Source of the DNA: Rubrivivax sp.
GTDB lineage: Bacteria; Pseudomonadota; Gammaproteobacteria; Burkholderiales; Burkholderiaceae_C
Direction: 5' to 3'
DNA: 6,830 nucleotides
Assembly: GCA_030693565.1 (NCBI GenBank)
Contig: JAUYAJ010000105.1
Location: 1 to 6,830, forward strand
The translations under genes were made by a program, and so were the position numbers. The notes under the pieces were generated by a model. It ran no database searches, was not told the origin of the DNA, and saw nothing but the letters and a program-made list of their open reading frames with translations. Below are positions 5,675 through 6,830 of the stretch, piece by piece (the first letter of the stretch is position 1; each line of letters begins with the position of its first letter).

Positions 5675-6328
5675 ATGTTGCAGCTCTGGGACATTTCCCC
5701 ACCCATTCATGCCGCGTCGGCGGTCTTTCCTGGCGATGCGCCCTACCAGCAGGCCTGGGCAGCACGCATCGGCCCGGGCTGCCCGGTCAACGTCAGCACC
5801 TTGACGCTGTCGCCGCACACCGGCGCCCATGCCGATGCGCCGTTGCACTATGACGACGACGGCGTCGCCATCGGCGCCGTCGATCTGGCGCCTTACCTGG
5901 GCCGCTGCCGAGTCATCCATGCCATCGACTGCGGGCCGCTGGTGACCTGGGCGCATCTGGCCCATGCCGCGGCCGACTTGCCCGAACGTGTGCTGGTGCG
6001 CACCTGCGCGCGCGCCGCCGTCGACCGCTGGGACCCGCAGCTGGCCGCCTATGCGCCGGCCACCGTCGAGCGGCTGGCGGACCTCGGCGTGCGGCTGATC
6101 GGCATCGACACTGCCAGCATCGACCCCGCCGACAGCAAAGGCCTGGACAGCCACCAGGTGATCCGCCGCCGCGACCTGCGGGTGCTGGAAAACCTGGTGC
6201 TCGACGACGTGCCAGAAGGCGACTATGAATTGATCGCGCTGCCGCTCAAACTGACCAGCGCCGACGCCTCACCGGTGCGCGCAGTCTTGCGCCAGTTGCC
6301 CGGCAACGCTTCCAGGACGACTCCATGA
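5675..6328 (+). CDS. kynB: Kynurenine formamidase (arylformamidase) KynB
   Basis: KynB hydrolyses N-formyl-L-kynurenine to L-kynurenine and formate, the second step of tryptophan breakdown by the kynurenine route, in the cytoplasm. The 217-residue product has the bacterial metal-dependent cyclase-like fold. The N-terminal LWDISPPIHAASAVFPGD matches KynB. The metal-binding motif HTGAHADAPLHY (48-59) supplies H48, H52, D54 and H58. GIDTASIDPADSKGLDSHQ (143-161) and LENLVLDDV (171-179) complete the active-site pattern, with H160 and E172 likely ligand or catalytic residues. ATG 5675 was chosen because it places this N-terminus as in the family; an in-frame TTG at 5636 would add 13 unrelated residues and would run into the promoter region. 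The Shine-Dalgarno is weak. The stop overlaps the kynU start as ATGA. Confidence 0.95.
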   Translation: MLQLWDISPPIHAASAVFPGDAPYQQAWAARIGPGCPVNVSTLTLSPHTGAHADAPLHYDDDGVAIGAVDLAPYLGRCRVIHAIDCGPLVTWAHLAHAAADLPERVLVRTCARAAVDRWDPQLAAYAPATVERLADLGVRLIGIDTASIDPADSKGLDSHQVIRRRDLRVLENLVLDDVPEGDYELIALPLKLTSADASPVRAVLRQLPGNASRTTP

Positions 6329-6830
6329 CCACCCGTGACGACGCGCTGGCGCTCGACGCCGCCGACCCGCTGGCGCCGCTGCGCGAGCAGTTCGAGCTGC
6401 CACCGGATCTGATTTACCTCGACGGCAACTCGCTCGGCGTGCTGCCGCGCGCCACTGCCGCGCGGGTGCAGGCGGTGGTGGTGCAGGAATGGGGGCAGCA
6501 GCTGATCAGCAGCTGGAACAGCGCCGGCTGGATCGACTTGCCGCAGCGCGTGGGCGACAAGATCGCCCGCCTGGTGGGCGCGGCGCCGGCCGAACTGGTG
6601 GTGGCCGACTCGACCTCGGTCAACCTCTTCAAGGTGCTCAGCGCCGCGCTGTCGATCACCCGCGAAGACGCCCCGCAGCGCCGCGTCATCCTGTCCGAGC
6701 GCAGCAACTTCCCCACCGATCTCTACGTCGCCGAGGCCTTGGCGCGTGAACGCGGCTTCGAGCTCGTGCTCGCCGACACCGAAGACTTGCAGGCGCGCCT
6801 GGACGCCAGCGTCGCCGTGCTGATGCTGAC
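6325..6830 (+). CDS. kynU: Kynureninase KynU, N-terminal part (3' end outside window)
   Basis: KynU is the PLP enzyme that splits L-kynurenine into anthranilate and L-alanine. ATG 6325 overlaps the kynB stop (ATGA), and the frame stays open to the window edge, giving 168 codons of an expected ~415. Family hallmarks are IYLDGNSLGVLPR (30-42), SSWNSAGWIDLPQRVGDKIARLVGA (62-86), ADSTSVNLFK (94-103), where S96/T97 lie in the PLP phosphate-binding region, and ERSNFPTDLYV (125-135). The PLP-binding lysine lies further downstream and is not seen. Operon order kynB-kynU is the usual one in Betaproteobacteria, often followed by kynA, which would lie beyond this window. Confidence 0.95.
   Translation, partial: MTTRDDALALDAADPLAPLREQFELPPDLIYLDGNSLGVLPRATAARVQAVVVQEWGQQLISSWNSAGWIDLPQRVGDKIARLVGAAPAELVVADSTSVNLFKVLSAALSITREDAPQRRVILSERSNFPTDLYVAEALARERGFELVLADTEDLQARLDASVAVLML

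Noticed and set aside
5621..6154. 177-codon open frame on the minus strand opposite kynB
   Set aside because: It is the antisense shadow of kynB and reaches into the promoter region; no start signals and no family pattern.
1..6830. tRNA/rRNA genes, CRISPR arrays, insertion sequences, integrase or attachment sites
   Set aside because: None was found by eye. The window is almost fully coding with uniform composition, and no sign of recent insertion was seen at the junction between flagellar and catabolic genes.

Overview
This GC-rich window looks like chromosomal DNA from a betaproteobacterium, most likely a Burkholderiales/Comamonadaceae-type aromatic degrader. The basis is codon use that is almost all G or C at third positions, the compact fliM-N-O-P-Q-R order, and an aryl-CoA catabolic cluster beside kynBU. 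The assignment comes from gene content only; no 16S or other phylogenetic marker is present.

Region 1 (1-3144, + strand) is the distal end of a flagellar operon: the C-terminal half of fliM, then fliN, fliO, fliP, fliQ and fliR. It encodes two C-ring/switch proteins and the fliO assembly factor, plus the FliP-FliQ-FliR core of the flagellar type III export gate. Genes overlap or are separated by 20 bp or less. The operon ends at fliR; flhB and flhA are not in the window.

Region 2 (3147-5571, - strand) is a tight three-gene operon running towards fliR, with two ATGA overlaps. In transcription order it encodes a benzoate/2-aminobenzoate-type aryl-CoA ligase, a 4-hydroxybenzoyl-CoA-thioesterase-like hotdog protein and a RidA/YjgF-family protein. 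The RidA-family protein has Met where the archetype has its catalytic Arg105. The stop codons of fliR and the ridA-like gene are only 2 bp apart.

Region 3 (5572-5674) is a short divergent regulatory region. It contains a good sigma70-type promoter reading into the ligase operon (TTGACA, 17 bp, AAGAAT), with an interrupted dyad of TAGTTG-type half-sites covering the -35 element and the spacer. A separate 12-bp perfect palindrome lies at the predicted transcription start.

Region 4 (5675-6830, + strand) is kynB (kynurenine formamidase) overlapping the start of kynU (kynureninase), which runs off the end of the window. KynB and KynU convert N-formylkynurenine from tryptophan to anthranilate, and the divergent ligase is well placed to turn anthranilate into 2-aminobenzoyl-CoA. 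The window therefore reads as a tryptophan -> kynurenine -> anthranilate -> anthraniloyl-CoA junction placed against the end of a flagellar operon. The most notable point is the Arg-less RidA-like protein co-translated with this pathway, because the known next intermediate of aerobic 2-aminobenzoyl-CoA metabolism contains an enamine. No RNA genes, CRISPR arrays, insertion sequences or integration sites were seen, and no stretch over about 105 bases lacks a gene.
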